DNA of 64,000 nucleotides, taken from Paragordius varius (lineage: Eukaryota; Nematomorpha). The notes under the pieces were generated by a model, which saw only the letters and a program-made list of their open reading frames with translations, did no database searches and was not told the origin of the DNA. A program made the translations under genes and the position numbers. How positions within the stretch are numbered: the stretch's first letter is position 1; each line of letters begins with the position of its first letter. The stretch is from NCBI GenBank assembly GCA_964247055.1, contig OZ176052.1, positions 7,626,001 through 7,690,000 of the forward strand, written 5' to 3'. This document shows positions 10,981 to 24,100 of the stretch, one piece after another.

Positions 10981-11885
10981 AGGGTGGGGTAATAAAAAAG
11001 TCGTACTTGACTTGTAAGTCAAGCGTGGCAAGTTAAGCAAGTTTACCTAAGCCATCACGTGTACACTTGAAGATCGGTGATAAAAAAACTTAGGTAAAGT
11101 CTTTTGGATATGAAGGTAACATTTTTTTCCACCCAATTATATTACGGAAATTTATTTGGATCATTTTCAACTATAATTTATAAAATAACGCACAACAAAA
11201 TTAACAGTCAACACAATACTATTGAAGATTTTAAACTTAATGGCACGTAGCTTATTTAATATTATAGATTTTCCAAATGAGCTGGGACTCTGATGAAACC
11301 ATTCGCTCTTAAAACACTCTCTTTTATACCTCACAACTCATTGTTAGAAGTCCATTTACAAATATGGGAAAATGTTAATATAAATATAACATATCATTTG
11401 TTTTGATTGAATATCAATATTACATATGAAATAAATTTATGATTAAATAAACTCTTTACATGAATAGTGTAAGCTTTCGCGTTTATTATATGATGTAAAA
11501 CGAAGATTTGAAAATAAGCAAGATAAATATTTAATTATTAATTTAAAGATATTTTCGTGATTCAATATTTATTTGCGGTTTTTCGGAATCGGTATATTTA
11601 GCATATTTTTATGTGCATTGTTTTTAAATATTAGCAGAGTTTTTATAAAAATTTATCCTCTTTTGTATCCACCCAATTTGAATAGGTTAATTAGTTAAAT
11701 ATTGTCAAATAAACAGTTAATTACATTAACAAAGGTTTTATTAGCATATAAAACCTAAATTATATGCAATAGTTTCCAAAATAATTTATATTTTGGAATC
11801 TGTCAAGTGTGCCATACACACATTTATTATTTAAGTTTTACTTGATCATATAATTTTTTATCACTTCCGAAAACTGCTTTATATA
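10981..11885 (+). mobile_element. Non-autonomous TIR element, family C copy 2
   Basis: It opens GGGTGGGGTAATAAAAAAGT and runs parallel to the third copy at 12300-13110. Shared words include TTAACAAAGGTTTTA, CTGATGAAACCATTCGC or its variant, and AGTCCATTTACAAATATGGG. Copies 1 and 2 face each other and form an inverted repeat with arms of roughly 0.9 kb. No protein recognised. Confidence 0.65.
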
Positions 11886-11889
11886 GGAA

Positions 11890-12260
11890 AATGGCAATAT
11901 TTGCGCACATTTTGTTATTGCATTTTTTTGATAAAAGCGAAATGCTTCATTCCAAAAAATTCACTAAAATATATCATGAACTACATATAAAAACAAGACA
12001 ATGTTTTTATAAAAAGGCGTCAAATTTTTGGACTCGTCTGAAATGGGCGAGTTCTTTTGAATAAAGGCGAAACCTACATTGCCAGATTACAATTTTTAAT
12101 ATTATGCTTTTTTTTCTTAATAATTAAATTTAAAGTAAATTTTTGAGGAAGCAAGTTTTATGATATTAAAAACATGGACGGTATATAAATCTAAGATATT
12201 ATATAAAAATTTTCCCATATAATTTGATGATGCTGAACTCTATCACCAAGTTAAAGGTTT
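11890..12260. repeat. Dispersed repeat family E fragment
   Basis: The stretch contains AAAGCGAAATGCTTCATTCC, CACTAAAATATATCAT and ATGATGCTGAACTCTATCACC. Related words recur near 43205, 44500 and 49460. It looks like a degraded copy of a repeat of several hundred bases. No gene seen. Confidence 0.55.
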
Positions 12261-12299
12261 GTTTCCCTTTTTCATTTTTTGTCCTAGTTTGCCTCTTTT

Positions 12300-13110
12300 A
12301 TATCCCAGAGCTTAATTTTGTAAATAAATTACACTTTTGAAAGTTAGATCATTTTCAGCCAGAATTTATGGAATAAGGTACAAAAAGATAAGCAATCAAT
12401 ACATGTGCATTTATTGAAGTTTTTCAAACTCTATAACACGTATTTTATTTAATATCAATGTTTTCATAAATATTGAGGGCTACTAAAAATTTCAAGTTGA
12501 TGAAACCATGCGACAGACTCATTATTTACCACACAAGTCATTTTCTTAGAAGTCCTGCAATTATATTGGGAAGATGTTTATGCAATATAACATATTATTA
12601 TTCTAAATTGATTATCACATTGCATTTGAAAAAAATTTATGATGAAATAAACTCATTACATGTGTGAACTTTAATTATTTTTAGATTTGAAAATTTACAC
12701 AAGATTGATATTCAATTATTTATTTTTCAGATATTTTCGAGAATCAAATTTTTTTGCGGGCTCGCAGAATTGATAAATTTGCATATTTTATATGCATTCT
12801 TTTAAACATTAGCAGAGTTTTTCTAAAAATATATCCCCTTTTGTATTCACCCCATTTGAACAGTTTAATTAGCCAAAAATCAAATAAACAGTTAATAGCA
12901 TTAACAAAGGTTTTAAATACGTATAAAACCGTAATTATATACATAAATTCCAAAATAATTTTATCTATATTTTTAAATCTGCCAAGTGTGCCTACACCAC
13001 ACTTTCAAATCTTTTAACTATTACTTGATCAAAAAATTTTTTATCACCTTCTTCAATTTTTCTAGCACTTAAGTCCTCTAATGTTTTTTATTATCACATG
13101 AAAGCAAGCC
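12300..13110 (+). mobile_element. Non-autonomous TIR element, family C copy 3
   Basis: The order of words matches copy 2: ATGTTTATGCAATATAACAT, ATTAGCAGAGTTTTTCT, ATCAAATAAACAGTTAAT and the terminal TTTTTTATCACC. Divergence from copy 2 is visible throughout. No intact frame is common to the copies. Confidence 0.6.
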
Positions 13111-13650
13111 ATGACTTGAAATTGCATGTCAAGTCAAACCACTTTAAATAAGGGCTAAACTTTTGTAGTTCCCGACCCCATTTATCATTGCGAGTTTCTT
13201 AACGACCCCAACAAATATAAAAGAAAAATAATAGTTTCTTCGAATAACACTTAGAAATATTGTTGATAATATTTATCAGGATTATTTCGGTTTAGAGATT
13301 GACAAAAATAATCTACATTTTTTATAAATTTTTATAACATTTTCTGATTCATAGTAGATGTATACGAGATACTAGCTGGCCCTGTCACGCTTCGGTGTGG
13401 CGTAGTCTCCCGATAATTATTCTTGATAATTTGCAATTAATAGAGTTAATGGATATAAAAAATTATGATAAATGTATGCATAGTTCAGCTAAAATTATAT
13501 AAATTTATTATTATATTTTTACTACAAGTAATCTTTGTCAAACGTAAAAATACTTAAAGAGAAATACACAATAATATTTAAACCATTTAATAATATCTAT
13601 AAATTATTAAATTCACAGAAAAAAAATCCTAGTTCTCAATGTGTAATATA

Positions 13651-13821
13651 CAGTAGCGTGTGGAGTAAAAGATTGTTAGTGCAAAATAGAATAAAAAAAA
13701 TATTTTTTTTAAAAAAACAATCCTAGTTGTAAATACACATGTATAATGTCCCCTTGTTTTTTTAAAAAAACAATTTTTTATTCTATTTTAAACTAACAAT
13801 CTTTTACTCCATACGCTACTG
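13651..13821. mobile_element. Palindromic mariner-type MITE nested in the Penelope remnant
   Basis: 171 bp flanked by TA on both sides. The ends are CAGTAGCGTGTGGAGTAAAA and the complement TTTTACTCCATACGCTACTG, with inverted arms almost to the centre. The Penelope coding sequence continues on either side, so the MITE inserted later. Confidence 0.85.
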
Positions 13822-14046
13822 TATAAAATTAAATGTCAAGACTGCGACAGTGTATACATAGGACAAACAAAAAGAGGACTAGATGTTAGGATAAAAGAAC
13901 ATAAAACGGCAGTTAGCAAGAATAAAACAAATGATTCTGCTTTGGCATATCCTGCCTTTAAATGCAAACATAAAATAAACTGGGATGCCGAAGTTTTGAT
14001 AGAGAGGAAAATAGAACAAAAAGAATATTGAAGGAAAGTTTTTACA

Positions 14047-14218
14047 GTAGCGTATGGAGTATAACAATATTAGTCCATAATAGAATAAAAAAAATTTTTT
14101 TTTAAAAAACAATGGGATATTATACATATGTTGTATTTAAAACTAGGATTGTTTTTTTAAAAAAAAACATTTTTTTATTCTTTTATGGACTAATATTGTT
14201 TTACTCCAAACGCCACTG
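14047..14218. mobile_element. Second copy of the same palindromic MITE
   Basis: 172 bp, TA-flanked, starting CAGTAGCGTATGGAGTATAA and ending ACTCCAAACGCCACTG. It sits at the 3' end of the recognisable GIY-YIG coding stretch and shares its T-rich core with the copy 225 bp upstream. Confidence 0.85.
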
Positions 14219-14689
14219 TATATTAACAAAGAAGGAAATATAATGAACAGAAAGAAGGAACAATATTAATAACATTACAAACTTTTTTCTTATTAACACA
14301 CATGTTTTTTTAGTTTCATATTTCATTTATTTTTAATTTATAATTTAAATTTTAGATTATATTTTAATTTTTTTTTAAGTTTGACAAAGATTACTTGTAG
14401 TAATCGAAATATCATAATAAATTTATATAATTTTAGCTGAATTATGCATATATAATAATAGAATCACACTTCAGCGTAAACAATATCCAATGATATACAT
14501 ATTTAATAAAAAAATGTCTTTAATTATTCTTTTACGGGATTTTGCATAGGCTGAAATATTGTTTACTTTAAATTGACTATAATTAATCTGTCCCTTATTA
14601 AAGTTAATATTCAACTATCATGGGATTTATTTTAAAATTTTCTTCTTATGAAATCATGGTTAAAAGTTTTAATTTTAAATTGTGTTCAC

Positions 14690-15590
14690 ACAGCTGGGAT
14701 CAAGGGATATCAAAAGCAAATCATTTGCGGTCTCTTTTTGAATGAAAGAATGATATCCCCAGAAATGTGTTTAACTGAACTCGTATGGCTTCTTAAGTTT
14801 TATGACGCCGAGTTAAGTTCTTTGCTTTTATAGGGCAAATATTTGGAATCATATTTGATACCATCGTCTCATGGGTTATTCGCAAAAAATACCTCAACAC
14901 TAAATAATCGTTATATGATGGCGTTTTAGGGCATAAAGGCTCCAAATTAACGGCTAATAAAAACCATACCTTAATTTTTATCTAGTTACGTGTAATATTT
15001 CAAGCTTTTAATGAGCTCATATGGCTTCATAAATTTTCTGTAAATTATTTCTAAAACAATGCAATTTCTATATAGTGGCGCAGTTTTAGTGACTATCTGT
15101 TTACCCAGCAAGCCAACATTAAAAAAACAGAAGACTAAATTTTTGGCTTTTAACAGAGAATAAAACGAAACCTCAGTGAATTTTAACGGTCTCATACTCT
15201 GGGCAAAAAATTATTTAGTTTTTTTGAAAAAAATGGCATTTTACGTGGGGAACGGGTAAAAAGAGAGCCTCAATTAAAAAAGTAAGCCGACTAGGTTCGG
15301 CGCAATCGAAAAAAAGTAAAAATAATCACATTTGAAATCGAATGGTATGACGTTTACCGGAAAATTGTCTCAAAGACACGATTTTTCTGGAATTCTGTTT
15401 TCAAAAAACCCGTTCTCTACACGGGGTGGGCCCGAACTGGGAGCCTAATTCAAAAAAGGGCGAAGCTATTGTCGGGGCATTCATTAATGATTATATTTTT
15501 TTGACATTTGGATTTAAATGGGTCTACCGGTTTTCTGGAAACAAATCACAAAGCCAGCTTTTTCTTATAAATATATAGATTATAATGATC
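14690..15590 (+). repeat. Composite repeat R1, copy 1 (5' truncated)
   Basis: Matches the other R1 copies at 23150-24285 and 33754-35192. Shared words include TAAATAATCGTTATATGATG, GGCATTTTACG, GGGTAAAAAGAG, AATTGTCTCAAAGACACGA, TGGGCCCGAACTGGG and GTCGGGGCATTCATTAATGA, and it ends in ATAAATATATAGAT. The head with the two hairpins is missing here. No protein recognised. Confidence 0.75.
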
Positions 15591-15599
15591 GGAATAGAA

Positions 15600-17300
15600 A
15601 TGCTGGTATAAACAGTCTTTCCGAACCAGTAGATTTTATGATATATAATCTAAGATGATTGTTATTTTTCTATAACAATTTTGCAAGTTAAAAAACATTT
15701 TTTGTTAAATTGTATTTTTACCACTCGCGACCCAAACGGGGTCGCGACCCATAGTTTAATAAGCCCTGCTTTAAATGATAATGAAATGTGAAATTTGTGT
15801 AAATTTTAAAAAAAATAATTTATTTTTAAAAATTTAAAAATATGCGAATATTTTAATCAATATAACAAATTTATTGAAATATTCAAATTCATCAAATGTG
15901 GTAGAAATTTTTATATTATCTTAAAGTGTTTTTATCCCATTTCCATCATGCATCTAAATCAGTGGTATTCAGGAAAAAATTAAAGGGTCCCAAAAAATAT
16001 ATAGGATCATGCACCCTATAATACAGATATGAATTTCAAAGTTGTTTGACTCATTTGTAGATATTTATATTCAAAATTAATAAATCAAATAATATTATTG
16101 CCAAAAAAATTTTTTTGGGAATGAAGCCGATGAGCGGCGGTTTGTGTCTTGATAAATAGTATTAAGATTAACAAACTCGAACATGATAAAAAAACTTAGC
16201 GTAGTATGCCTTTTCTCTATATTTATTTTTTTTTGGATTGATAATCTAGCACTTATTAAAATATTTTATCTCAAAATGGCATTTTTTATTTTATTATTAC
16301 ATTTTGTGGTAGTTTTCTATTCCAAAGCGATTTAAATTTTAATATCTTAAAATATATTTAAGGTATTAAGCCAAATTTGAAAATTTGTTTTCTTTAGCGT
16401 TTTAGGCGCATTATTTAATTACTAAAAATAAATGTAAAATCGAAAAAAAACCATCTCAAACTTTTTTGCCGTCATTTTTACATTTTTTTAACGCTTTATT
16501 ACCTTTTGGGGTAGTTTTATACCCCAGAGCGATGTCTAATTTGAATATCTTTGAGCCGAAATAAAAATATGCTTTCTGTAGTCTTCTTGCATTGAATTTT
16601 TTTTAAAAATGTCAAATTTAAAAAAAAATTCATCTCAAACGTTTAGGTCGCCATTTTTTTACTATATTGCCAAAACTGTAGTACAAAATTTAGCTCTGAA
16701 ATATAAAACTACCCCAAAGACAAAAACTAAAAAGTAACGAATTGTAAATCAATAATCTAACGGGCTAAATGTTTTTTATGCTTAAATAATGTAAATAATT
16801 AACTAAAAATCAGGTTACATTTTACCAGCAAAAACTTAATATATTTTAATTCTAATAAAAGTTCTTCCTTTCAATTATGTTTTGGAGATGTCCCAATTTT
16901 AGATTTTTTTACAAAAATGTAATGAGTTTATTGATCATACGTGAAGCAATGTTTGATATTTAAATTTAACTAATATAACTTTCAAAACTGTTAACAAATT
17001 AGAGCTCTGGGAAATAAAACTACCCCAAAAGGTGAACTAGGACGAAAATGTCAAAAGGTAATGATGTGTTAATAGTTTCAAACCCATATCTAAAAATTGA
17101 ATTTATATAAAAAATTGGTTATGTTTTTTGAATGTAATACATATATTTTAATGATATTTTTTGGATTTAGCTTTTACCAGTTTATTTTTATCTAATAAAA
17201 TGTACGCTAATTTCGAGATTTAACGATATCGAGCAACCTAAAAGCATAAGAATTCTGTACGTTTATCTAACATAGTATAAATGTTTCATCTGGATGCCCG
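15600..17300. repeat. Gene-free stretch with family D repeat copies
   Basis: Two family D segments lie at about 16300-16412 and 16505-16610, with words such as GGTAGTTTTATACCCCAGAG, TTTTAATATCTTAAAA, GTATTTAAGGTATTA and ATGCTTTCT. The reverse word AAACTACCCC appears near 16705 and 17018. Related copies are near 28890, 45518 and 63405. Near 15890-15960 there is a short family E piece. No coding exon was recognised. Confidence 0.6.
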
Positions 17301-17306
17301 ATTTAG

Positions 17307-17652
17307 GAGGCATTCTTAACACATTTTCAAGCAAATACTACCAATAAGCTGTTTAAATGGAACTTGTTGAAGGTATTCAAATATTTATAAAGGGGAAGAA
17401 GGTGAATTAAGTGAGCACGATTGTAAAACGAAAAATAATACAACTGATACAAAAAGCAGTGAAAGTGAAAAACAATCCGACGAAGGTGAATCTAACGACC
17501 CTTTTATTAATGCTAAAAATATGGTCGATGGGATTGGATCATTTTTGGCAGAATATAAGGATGATCTAGTTACATATATTTTTAATTTTAAGAAGGAACA
17601 TACGGCAAAATGTCAAAAAAATGTGGAGGTTCAAAAGAACGAAGTTTTTTAG
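17307..17652 (+). CDS. 3'-terminal coding exons of an unidentified gene
   Basis: An open frame from an AG acceptor at 17371-17372 runs 93 codons to a TAG at 17650-17652. It is charged and hydrophilic, with GEEGELSEHDCK, SSESEKQSDEGE, then AKNMVDGIGSFLAEYKDDL. Unlike the surrounding repeats it has codon-like composition. A 44-nt exon at 17307-17350 (EAFLTHFQANTTNK) could precede it across a 22-nt candidate micro-intron (17351-17372). A polyadenylation-like AATAAA follows near 17760. I do not recognise the protein and found no upstream exons. Confidence 0.5.
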
Positions 17653-18151
17653 CTAAATTTAACATATTATTTAGGTGTTATATAGTATGGAAAGAGAAAT
17701 GAAACCTAACAAAGGTTCTTTATAATTTATATTTTAATATACGCTATTATTTTATTTTTAATAAAAAACATTGTCTTATTTTTTTAATGAGTTTTTATAA
17801 CCAAATATTCTAAAAATGTCCAGATAATATTTAATTGTTTTAAGCCTTAAATCTCTTGATTTGTTGATAATATTTTTAAAAGTTTAAAGTTTTATTTTTC
17901 ATTTACAGGGACTGTAAGGGAACGTTTTAACAAAAACACGGTACATTGTGTCTCAAATTATTTCTAAGTTAATAATAAAAGCGTATTATCTCAATGTTAT
18001 GAAAATATAATGGAAACGGAACATAAGATAAAAAACAAAAAAAAACCGTTCTTCTTTTAATATCTCTTTTTACTTTTACCTAATTTATTAATTGTTTTAA
18101 AGCTTTTTTTCATTATTAGTATTTGATTTTTATGATTATTTTATTATCAAG
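17653..18151 (+). other. Intergenic gap without recognised features
   Basis: AT-rich sequence between the unidentified gene and the zinc-finger gene. The first exon of the zinc-finger gene should lie here or further upstream, but I could not find an ATG exon that joins in phase. Confidence 0.5.
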
Positions 18152-21100
18152 ATAATGGCGAACGAATACCTCGATCGTTTGGCGGAAGTACTAAGAACCC
18201 CCAAAACGTTACTCGCTTACAAAAATATTATGGAGATGTTGAGGAATTGTATGACCCCGAAGATTTAGACGATTATGATAGTGAATTGTTGGATAAGAAA
18301 AGCAATTTGAATGACCACATTGATGAAATCAATAAAAACGAGTTTTATTGTGAGGTATGTATATATTTTAACCCTTTATTATGCTGTTTAAAAGATAAAA
18401 TGAATTTTTTACATGCAAGTTGTTGCCGATAGAATCTATTTTATGTCTTTAAACAGGATATCATCTGTTTTTTATATCTTTTCGAAATAATAAATTTAAA
18501 TTGAAAGCTTTTACTGTCATTTAACATCCAGAGTTTTTAGTGTTATTGTTATCGTGAAGTTGAGTATATGTTTTTTTTAATATTTACCTATCATTTATGT
18601 GATGAACTTTAATGATATAATATTTTTGATTTTCTAAATTATTCTAATTAGGCTTAATGATTTCAAGTAATGTTATCAATGTCCTGGTTAAGTTTAACGA
18701 AACTCACTAAATCATTTTTTTTATAAATTACAATATATTAAATTTTTATATTGTTAATTTGTTTCTTTATGCAGATATGTGATATACGCATGAATGGAAA
18801 ACAAAGTTTTGATGCTCATATTCGTGGAAACAAACATTTTAAAGTAAGATTTAAAACACGGTTGGGCTTTTGATCTGTTAAATTTTTTATAACTAGTCTG
18901 ACTTGTTTATGCAGTTGTTTCAATAAATGTATTTGTAGATAAATTAAACTTATCAAAATTTACAAACCATTAAAGTTTTAAACAAATAATATATTTTTTA
19001 TAGATGATATAATTTCACATTTAAATACCATCTTATTTCATATCACATGATTAACATATGTCTATTTTCGACTAATTTTTTGGCGGCACAGTCACGGTAA
19101 TGATTTTTTCTGCATGTATGATCGACGCAATCTAATATCAACTCATTTTTCAATATATTATTTTTAACACATTTTTTAGAAGCTAAAGAAGATACAAGAA
19201 GGTATTTATTTTTTATTCTATTTGTCTTCTCTTATTAATTAATTCAAAAATATGTGTGTACCTAGCTTCTCAAGCTGCAAAGAAACAGGAGACCAAAGCT
19301 TATGTTGAACCAATTATCACGGAATCATCGGATTTGAAGCCAGTAGACGTTACGCTCTCCAAAATTGTGGAACCTCTTATTGGTATATTTAATAAATCGT
19401 TATAGTTTGACCTTAGGTTTAACCTAAATCAAAAGTAACAATTTATAGTTGATAACAACACTTGTTATACTATCAAATTTTTTTGGAAATTGTTTCTTAT
19501 CAACAAAAAATTGCTGCTGATGAATTATTGATTTAAAAAAAATCTAGTTTTTGAATCAAAAAATGGTCTTCGCAATAAAACATAGGTTATAAATGAAAAA
19601 GTGTTACTAAAATAAAATAAACATACTACTAGTCATATTTTTTTGCCTGAATTCTTCATTTTGAATACTTACATATAACGATTTTTTGCCCTTTATCAAA
19701 TGTAGTGAAAATAAATTAAAGGAAATCAACACTCTTCAATGATAATAAATATCTTCCATAATCATTATTATTAGCCAAAGCTAACAATGAAACAATAATA
19801 TTTTTTTGGAAGCAGTTGCGAATGTCGCAATTAAATATACGGAGTATACTTACTTGCGACACCAACAACTGTTTTCAAGAAAGGATCAAATTTTATAACA
19901 TTAATTGGTTTAAAACATTTTAGCAATTACACTATATTATAAAAATCCTTTAATATTTGTGACTATTTCTATTATTCGCACTCAAAATTTATATTCATGC
20001 CCTAGGTTTGCAATTTATCGTTGAATTAAAAAGCAAAGTTGATAATGAACCCAGATACTTATGTGAGCTATGTGACAAAAAAGCTGACATGCGTACTCTG
20101 GAATCGCATCTTATAAGCTACGTACACCGATGGAATTATATTGTAAAATAGTATTATTACTCCATTATCATACTTCCGCAAAAATTAATTATTAATTTGG
20201 GCATTTTATGTATTGGAATGTTGAAATTAATTTTTGCCAAATGATATTTGACATATTTCGCAAAGTGTGACAATCTCGCCGATGTAACAATATTTGATGA
20301 TCTAATGTAGAACATCGGTATAATTGTGCAAAAGTATAAAAATTATAACGACCTTGACATTATTAGGGCCGTTATCATTTTTCTATGAATTAACAAATAT
20401 ACCAATTTTCTGCTATGAAGCCCAAAATAATTATGAATTAGTCATTAATGTTTTATTTGTGCCATAAGCTAACAAGACACGGAATCGATATACAGTCAAT
20501 TTATTATTAGCCACTTCACATTATTTCTGGCCGATTGGCAATAGAGTAGCATATGGATTAAAAGTAACAATTGTAACTAAACAATTTTCCCATCTTACAA
20601 CATTAAATTTGTTTATTTATTATGGACAAAATTTGTTTTATATCATACGTTAGTGTGTTGCCAATTGGCCAACAATAAAGTGGGTATTGTATTTAAAAAA
20701 TAATAATAATAACTATTTATTACCTTGATTTTCGCTATTTCTTATAATGATCCCATGTGTAAAAAATAATGGTTCACCAATCGCTGTTGACCTTATTATT
20801 AAAAAAAATTATAAATTTTAAGACTATACAAAAAGAATTTTTTATATGTATAAATTGCTTTTTTATCCTTCCCATGAGTATATTTACCATTAGCATTTTT
20901 CGGTATTTTGTTAGAAATTAAATTATCCATACTTTGCTGATGAAATACGGGAATTTGGACCCAAAAAATCTGATCGTACACCGCATATGTCATACTATTC
21001 CGAACGTATTGAGTACGAAGAAAATAAGCCTCGTCAGGTATATAACACAAGCTTTTACAATAAATTTTTTATGATAAAGTTTTCTTTTTGTGAGCTTAGT

Positions 21101-24100
21101 TTTATCTAAATAATGATTATAGATTAAAAGGCAAATGATTGTGGATGCAAAACAAGTATTCACAGCGGATGATGCAATCCAACACGCCTCGTTTCATCAT
21201 GGTATAGGTATGATATATGTTACAATATCTTTTTACCTAACCTTTTTTAAGCACAATAAAAATTGTTTTATTAGTATATTATTAACTGGATATAAGTATG
21301 TAATATATTGGCATGCACGGCTTGTAAACTTTATATATTTTGTGTGATACTTATTTATATTCTTTAAAAATATTTTTATTAAATCTATTTTACATATTTA
21401 TATTTTTAGATATCCATGAGACATCAACGTCAAAAAGTTCCCAATTAGACCAAGTTCATGATTTTTTGCGCCACTTAAAAACCAAACCTATTGCACCACC
21501 AAGTATTTATAATATTAAATTAATGGCATTATTGTTGTAAACTATTTTTTAGATATATATATTTTTCATTGACCCTTTCTTTCAAAAATATTATTATCCG
21601 ATAATTACTATTATTGATTGCACAATATTTTTTTTTCAATATGTTTTTTTAATAATGATTGGTTATTGACCATAATACTTAGAAAATACATTCATTTATA
21701 TGGGTTCGCCATTAAATGACGGTACATCTGTTTTTTCCAATCTTTTCTTGATTTGTCTAATTCTAGATTTTAATTAAGCGATTCGTGGTCTTTTGTTATT
21801 GTGTTAAACCACGAGGTATGCGGTTGGCCGGATTTTGCTGGTGTTCAACCTATTAATTTTTCATAGTTTTAAGAATGTGGGTATCTTTCCGTCTTTAAAC
21901 ATGTCCAGCCCATTGTAACGGGAGATTTCTAATGACGTTTTTGATGGGGTTTAGATTAAGTATATGGTACGGGTTTATGGATTCGGTATAATTGAATTTA
22001 GATGGATTGTGTGCGAATAATATTGTTTTCAATAATTTGGATTCAGGGTTTATGAGTTGGGATTCATTTGTTTTTGACATTGGCCAGGGTTCGGATCCGT
22101 ATCTGATGACGGACGAATGGCTACTGTGTAAATGGCACACTTAGTTTATAATTTGTTATTTATTATTAATTTTAACGAATGATATTTTTTCCACATTTGT
22201 GATATGCGTGTTTTATTCCGCCACTGGCTGATATCATATCGCCCAAGTAGCTGAAAGTGCTTACTGTTTCAATACTAAAAGGGTTGTTCCCGAGCATTTG
22301 TAAAAATTATATTACTATTATTATTTAAACATCCCGAGCATTTGTAATTTTTATCGTAATAATTTGGAGTTTTGAGACTACTACATATGTGTACCCATAG
22401 AGAACATGAATTACAGCGTACGGAATTTGATTTAAATTCTTTTATTAGACATTAATTTAGTTTTGGAGAAATTGACCTTAAGTCCGTAACTTTGAAGGGT
22501 GTTATTCCACAAACGAATTTTCGCTATGAGATCGCTTTCGGATGTCGATGTTATTACAAGATCATCGGCGTAAAAAATTTGGTGTGGCATGCCGGTTGCG
22601 ATGTCATAAATTATTTCTTCCATAATGACATTGAAGAGGGTCGGTAACATGTGGTGGATTCTATTTTTTATTAAAAAACTTTTACTTAGTCCAAACGGAA
22701 TTTTAATTTGGGCTCTGGTATTTCGGTATAAGATCATTATTGAGGTTATCAACCATTCGTCAATGCCTTGACGCCTAAGAGCCCATGGTATAAGGTCTCT
22801 TGGATTGGCAGCAAAAGTTCGTTCCAATTCAAGAAAAGCGTAGTATAAAGGAGATTTTTTAATGTATGCGCTTTGAAGTTGTCTTAGCGTGAATATGGCT
22901 AATTCATTTGTGGAATGACACCCTACAAAGTTACGGACTTAAAGTCAATTTCTCCAAAACTAAGCTAATGTCTGATGATTACACCTCTAAAAACCCGTGC
23001 AACATATATAAAAAAGAAGTTAAATCAAATTCCATACGCCAAATTCTTGTTCTCTATGGGTACATAGTCTCAAAATTCTAAATGATTACGATAAAAATTA
23101 CAAATGTTCGGGTAAAACGTCAATTTATATCATTTTATTTATATAATATACTAGCGTAAATCTCGTGCTGCTACGCAGCCCGAGGAAGTCCTTCGGACTT
23201 CTGGGGGGGTTTCAAATGGATTTGAATGGGTCTACCGGTTTTCCGGTACCAGATCACAAAGTTACATGAGGAATCAGTTTTTAGCGGGTAGCTCCTTACC
23301 CAGCAGCTATCATCAAAGAAACGCCTGACTAAAATTTTTGCCTTTTAACAGGGAATAGGTGGAACCCATATTGAATATTTACTGTCTCATACTTAGGGCG
23401 AAAAATAGATTTAAAAAATTATTTTTGTGGACTTTGTTTTTTGAAAAAAAATGGCATTTTACGGGGGTAGCGGGTAAAAAGAGGGCCTAAATCAAAAAAG
23501 TGAGTCGACTATGTTCAGCGCGATCAAAAATAAGTAAACAAAAATCATATTTGAAATTGAATGGTCCAACACGTTCTCCAAAAAATTGACTTAACCCATT
23601 TTTCACACGGGATGGGCCCGAACTGGGGATCTAATTCCAAAAACGGGCGAAGCTATTGTTGGGACATTTATTTATGATTATATTTTTTCGATATTTGGAT
23701 TTGATTGCGTTCACCGGTTTTCCGGAAACAGATCACAAAGTTGCATGAGAAATCAGTTTTTAGCGGGTAGCTCCTAACCCAACAGCTATCATCCAAGAAA
23801 CGCTTGACTAAAATTTTTGCCTTTTAACAGGGAATACGTGGAATCTTTATTGCATTTTTACGGTCTCATACCTAGGGCGAAAAATCGATTTAAAAAAATA
23901 TTTTTGTGGACTTTGTTTTTTGAAAAAGGTGGCATTTTACGGGGGGAGCGGGTAAAAAGAGGGCCTAAATCAAAAAAGTGACTCGACTATGTTCGGCGCA
24001 ATCGAAAATAAGTAAACAAAAATTATATTTGAAATTGAATGGTCCAACATATTCTCAAAATTGTCTCAAAGACACGATTTTTGTGGACTTGTGTTTTCAA

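Larger units (their letters stand above)
13372..14590 (+). mobile_element. Penelope-like retroelement remnant with GIY-YIG endonuclease
   Basis: A coding fragment around 13825-14040 reads CQDCDSVYIGQTKRGL followed by RIKEHKTAV and INWDAEVLIERK, the GIY-YIG endonuclease module at the C terminus of Penelope-like elements. A short upstream piece (13535-13650) has FKPFNNIYKLL and SQCVIY, the usual run-up to it. Inverted flanks ACAAGTAATCTTTGTCAAAC (near 13523) and its complement (near 14378) resemble the pseudo-terminal repeats of this class. The reverse transcriptase is absent. Two mariner-type MITEs are nested in the coding region. An old, broken fragment. Confidence 0.8.

Noticed and set aside
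12473-13017. Several 64-87 codon frames on both strands
   Set aside because: They lie in family C copy 3 and are AT-rich chance frames rich in Ile, Lys and Phe.
18155-18271. ATG at 18155 as start of the zinc-finger protein
   Set aside because: Its frame stops after 38 codons and no GT...AG segment of suitable length moves it into the zinc-finger frame.
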